Of a stretch of DNA of 8,156 nt, positions 6,130-8,156 are shown one piece after another. Position 1 is the first letter of the stretch. Each line of letters begins with the position of its first letter. A program made the position numbers and the translations under genes. Under the pieces are notes generated by a model. That model saw nothing but the letters and a program-made list of their open reading frames with translations. It ran no database searches and was not told the origin of the DNA. The DNA is from DASUFH01 sp036274645 (GTDB lineage Bacteria; Acidobacteriota; Terriglobia; 20CM-2-55-15), in assembly GCA_036274645.1 (NCBI GenBank), contig DASUFH010000336.1, positions 1 through 8,156 on the forward strand. Direction: 5' to 3'.

Positions 6130-7920
6130 TCACGGACGTTCCCGAAGCAGTCGGAATCCCACAGCAGAACTGTGGTTTTCGGGAGCGCTGTGCCAGCGCC
6201 CCACGACATAGGCGTGCTCTGAAAGGTAGTTCCAGGAACCGCCTCGCAGAACGCGGCTTTTTCCGCTTGTCGGTCCCTGCGGATCCAAAACGGCGCCCCC
6301 GTTTCTCGAAACGCTTTGGTTGTAATAGTCCGCGCCGTACCAATCCGCGACCCATTCCCAGACATTGCCGTACATGTCGTAAAGTCCCCACGCGTTCGGT
6401 TTTTTCTGGCCCACGGGATGCAACTGACCGGCTGAGTTTCCGGCGTACCACCCGATCTCATCCAGTTGCCCGTACCATTTATCACCGCCCATACCGAAAT
6501 CGGTTGTTCCGGCGCGCGCCGAGTATTCCCATTCCGCTTCCGTCGGAAGCCGGTACCGGTAGCCGTCTTTGCGCGAGTTCATCCTGCGGATGAATTCCTG
6601 AATCTCGTTCCAGCTTACGTTGTTTACCGGATTGCTGCCGGCCTGGTAGTTGCTGGGGTTGTTCCCCATCACCGCCTGCCATTGCGCTTGCGTCACTTCA
6701 AACCGACCCAGTTCGAACCCTTTTGTCAGGGTGACCTTGTGTGGGGTGGTGAAGTCGAATTTGTACCCAGGATCAAATCCCATCGTGAAACGGCCGGAAG
6801 CCACTCTCACAAACTCGATCTCTGCTCCAGCCTGTGCCAGGGGTTTCGGAGGCGCAGGCTTCGGAGGCGCGCTTACCCCGTTATCGACCGGTGGCTCGTT
6901 GAATGGGCTGGAGCCGGCGAGAATGCGGTAGTCCGAATCGGGTTTACCGAACCGGTCTACGAGCCGGACGTCGATGCGCCTGGTGTTGCCCACTCCGTTC
7001 CCGGGCTCGAAGCCCAGGGTGTAGCCGGACTTGAGCTGCCCGATGGCGCTCGCGAGAGCCTTTTCGATGGCGGCTGGCGAACCCTCGAAGCTCTTGCCGC
7101 CGGTCTCCTGGATCAACCTGGGATTGATATCGCCGCCACAGCAGACGCTCGAACGAGGCGTTCGGTCGGGCGGTCTGACGCTGTAGACGACGGTTTCATT
7201 GCGTATCGCCAGTTGAATGGTCTGGTCGAGTGAGACCGGCAACGGGAACATGTCGGGAACATAATGGTCGCTGCTCTCCGAGTGATAATCACGATTGTCC
7301 GAGAACAGAATGACGGCGCGGCGCTTGTCTGGGGCCGTGCGGGCGAGGTAGGCGGTGGCTTCATGGACGGCGTCGTAGACACCGCCTTTGGTCAAGGGGA
7401 TACCAGCTCCGGCGGTGTGGATGATCGGACCGATGTCGTCAGTGACGCGCTTCAAATCCGTAGTCAGTCCCTGCAGCATCTCGACCGTATAGCTGAAGAC
7501 GAACAGGCAGGCGGAGTCGCCGCGCTGAAGCAGGGCAAGGCTCTGGGAGGCAACACTCTTGATGCTTCTACCGAACTGCCGATCGAAATCGTCCATGCGG
7601 CTCCGCTCCAGAACGAAAGCCGTGGCGAGCGGGCGTTCGTCCCTCGAAAACGCCTGAATGGGCCGTTCGACGCCGTTCTCGAACAATCGAAAATCGGAAG
7701 CGCGGAGGTTCTGGATCGATCGGCCCGCGCGATCCTGAACGACGACATCGACTTGAGCAAGATTGACGTCGACCCGCAACCGGAACGGGTCGCCGTTCAG
7801 TGTTCCGGTGGCGCCTGGAAGCGGCGCTTCCGGGTCTTTCCCTTGCGGCACGGCGGCCGCCGCGGAGACCATCACGGCAAAGACCATTATCGCGACTCGG
7901 GCCACACCCAGCTTCTGCAT
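6130..7920 (-). CDS. Secreted VWA-like and FGE-like domain chimera
   Basis: A 596-residue exported protein. Residues 1-25 are a signal peptide (MQKLGVARVAIMVFAVMVSA, then AAAVPQG). Residues about 48-95 (VDVNLAQVDVVVQDRAGRSI and FRLFENGVERP) and 99-300 match the VWFA-related proteins common in Acidobacteriota. The MIDAS position reads VLERSRM (103-109), so DxSxS is lost and metal binding is doubtful. A proline-rich linker (about 342-363) leads to an FGE-sulfatase/SUMF1 fold (366-596) with RFTMG, FEVTQAQW, RLPTEAEWEYSARAG, YDMYGNVWEW, RVLRGGSW and GFRLL. The two catalytic cysteines expected after RGGSW are replaced by Tyr565 and Ala570, so it should not make formylglycine; a binding or structural role is likelier. 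The start at 7920 was chosen for the signal peptide and a GGAGG six bases upstream, over an in-frame ATG at 7983. Confidence 0.92.
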   Translation of the reverse strand: MQKLGVARVAIMVFAVMVSAAAAVPQGKDPEAPLPGATGTLNGDPFRLRVDVNLAQVDVVVQDRAGRSIQNLRASDFRLFENGVERPIQAFSRDERPLATAFVLERSRMDDFDRQFGRSIKSVASQSLALLQRGDSACLFVFSYTVEMLQGLTTDLKRVTDDIGPIIHTAGAGIPLTKGGVYDAVHEATAYLARTAPDKRRAVILFSDNRDYHSESSDHYVPDMFPLPVSLDQTIQLAIRNETVVYSVRPPDRTPRSSVCCGGDINPRLIQETGGKSFEGSPAAIEKALASAIGQLKSGYTLGFEPGNGVGNTRRIDVRLVDRFGKPDSDYRILAGSSPFNEPPVDNGVSAPPKPAPPKPLAQAGAEIEFVRVASGRFTMGFDPGYKFDFTTPHKVTLTKGFELGRFEVTQAQWQAVMGNNPSNYQAGSNPVNNVSWNEIQEFIRRMNSRKDGYRYRLPTEAEWEYSARAGTTDFGMGGDKWYGQLDEIGWYAGNSAGQLHPVGQKKPNAWGLYDMYGNVWEWVADWYGADYYNQSVSRNGGAVLDPQGPTSGKSRVLRGGSWNYLSEHAYVVGRWHSAPENHSSAVGFRLLRERP

Positions 7921-7926
7921 GTCGGA

Positions 7927-7931
7927 CCTCC
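7927..7931 (-). promoter_or_regulatory. Ribosome binding site of the VWA-FGE gene
   Basis: GGAGG on the minus strand, six bases before the ATG at 7920. It supports that start over the in-frame ATG at 7983, which would bury the signal peptide behind 21 extra residues. Confidence 0.8.
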
Positions 7932-8006
7932 AGGGCTGCGTGGTAGAAAACCTTCCGGTAATCGTACAGTGGTTGGTCCGCATCTTTCCTTAAAGATCTT
8001 TCCATT

Positions 8007-8037
8007 CCGAAACGTCGGGCGGTCATAGACCGCCCCT
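8007..8037. repeat. Third copy of the REP-like palindromic repeat
   Basis: 31 bases identical to 2235-2265, including the hairpin GGGCGGTC-ATA-GACCGCCC. The preceding bases (AGATCTTTCCATT) also resemble those before the earlier copy (AGATTTCCACC), so the unit is longer than the identical core. This copy is solitary and lies about 87 bases upstream of the VWA-FGE start, between that gene and the divergent promoter at the right edge. Confidence 0.85.
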
Positions 8038-8075
8038 GGAGTTTGGACATTTGAGTAGGTTAAGTGCTTTATTGG

Positions 8076-8104
8076 TTGACATACGCACTTGCGTAGTCCA
8101 TACT
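8076..8104 (+). promoter_or_regulatory. Sigma-70-type promoter with a dyad operator in its spacer
   Basis: TTGACA (8076-8081, perfect -35) is followed after exactly 17 bases by CATACT (8099-8104, four of six -10 matches). The spacer contains a perfect dyad TACGCA-CT-TGCGTA (8082-8095), the classic place for a repressor to block RNA polymerase. It drives rightward, toward the ATG at 8139. The regulator is not identifiable from the site alone. Confidence 0.65.
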
Positions 8105-8117
8105 GCTCCCGGTCTTC

Positions 8118-8136
8118 GCGCAAGGAGAACTTGCGC
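8118..8136 (+). promoter_or_regulatory. Dyad or hairpin covering a ribosome binding site
   Basis: GCGCAAG-GAGAA-CTTGCGC is a perfect seven-base dyad with a five-base loop. The Shine-Dalgarno AAGGAG (8122-8127) is half in the stem and half in the loop, and the ATG follows at 8139. In RNA it could hide the ribosome binding site. In DNA it could be a second operator, since it shares ACTTGCG with the dyad in the promoter (8087-8093 and 8129-8135). Confidence 0.5.
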
Positions 8137-8138
8137 CA

Positions 8139-8156
8139 ATGAAGAAGACTGCCGAA
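8139..8156 (+). CDS. Start of a plus-strand gene, MKKTAE...
   Basis: Only six codons lie in the window, so no family can be named. The start is inferred from context: a promoter at 8076-8104, a Shine-Dalgarno AAGGAG 11 bases upstream (rather far), and a Lys-rich beginning. The operator-like dyads suggest a tightly regulated gene, possibly a regulator that controls itself. It diverges from the VWA-FGE gene. Confidence 0.45.

Noticed and set aside
6466..8028. Two plus-strand open frames of about 255 codons opposite the VWA-FGE gene
   Set aside because: Antisense shadows of a gene with clear domains. They show no signal peptide, ribosome binding site or known motif of their own.

Overview
The window reads as a GC-rich bacterial chromosome segment, most likely from the Acidobacteriota. 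The lineage call is an inference from three things: a secreted VWA protein of the 'VWFA-related' type that is abundant in that phylum, a NuoB-NuoC-NuoD triple fusion, and several palindromic dispersed repeats in the intergenic gaps. No rRNA, tRNA, CRISPR array, transposase or phage gene was found. All complete genes lie on the minus strand; only a gene start at the extreme right edge is on the plus strand.

Left part (1-2320): the 5' end of a molybdopterin oxidoreductase catalytic subunit is coupled by an ATGA overlap to a fused DmsB-DmsC protein, which carries four [4Fe-4S] clusters and an eight-helix membrane anchor. Together they should form a membrane-bound molybdenum or tungsten oxidoreductase that exchanges electrons with the quinone pool. 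Upstream lies a good candidate sigma-54 promoter, with three copies of a 10-bp motif at the distance where enhancer-binding proteins usually bind. Farther upstream is a pair of inverted palindromic REP-like repeats, directly downstream of efp.

Middle (2321-5669): in transcription order, nuoBCD (a fused complex I hydrophilic module), a 128-residue protein of unknown function coupled to it by a GTGA overlap, then efp (elongation factor P). A 100-bp inverted repeat of a second family fills most of the gap before efp and supplies the stop codon and last residues of the unknown protein. The EF-P has a PTARGA loop with Arg at its tip, as in EfpL/YeiP, rather than the classical lysine.

Right part (5670-8156): a 460-bp gap holds a strong 9-bp hairpin and no convincing gene. 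Next is a secreted chimera of a VWA-like domain joined by a proline-rich linker to a formylglycine-generating-enzyme-like domain. Neither half keeps its canonical active or metal site. Upstream of it is a third copy of the REP-like repeat. At the right edge, a plus-strand sigma-70-type promoter has a perfect dyad in its -35/-10 spacer, followed by a second dyad around the ribosome binding site of a gene starting MKKTAE.

I do not see a wholly new multi-gene system. The best leads are the unknown protein in the complex I transcript, the sigma-54 control region, the EfpL-type loop, the inactive-looking VWA-FGE chimera, and the double-dyad control region at the right edge.
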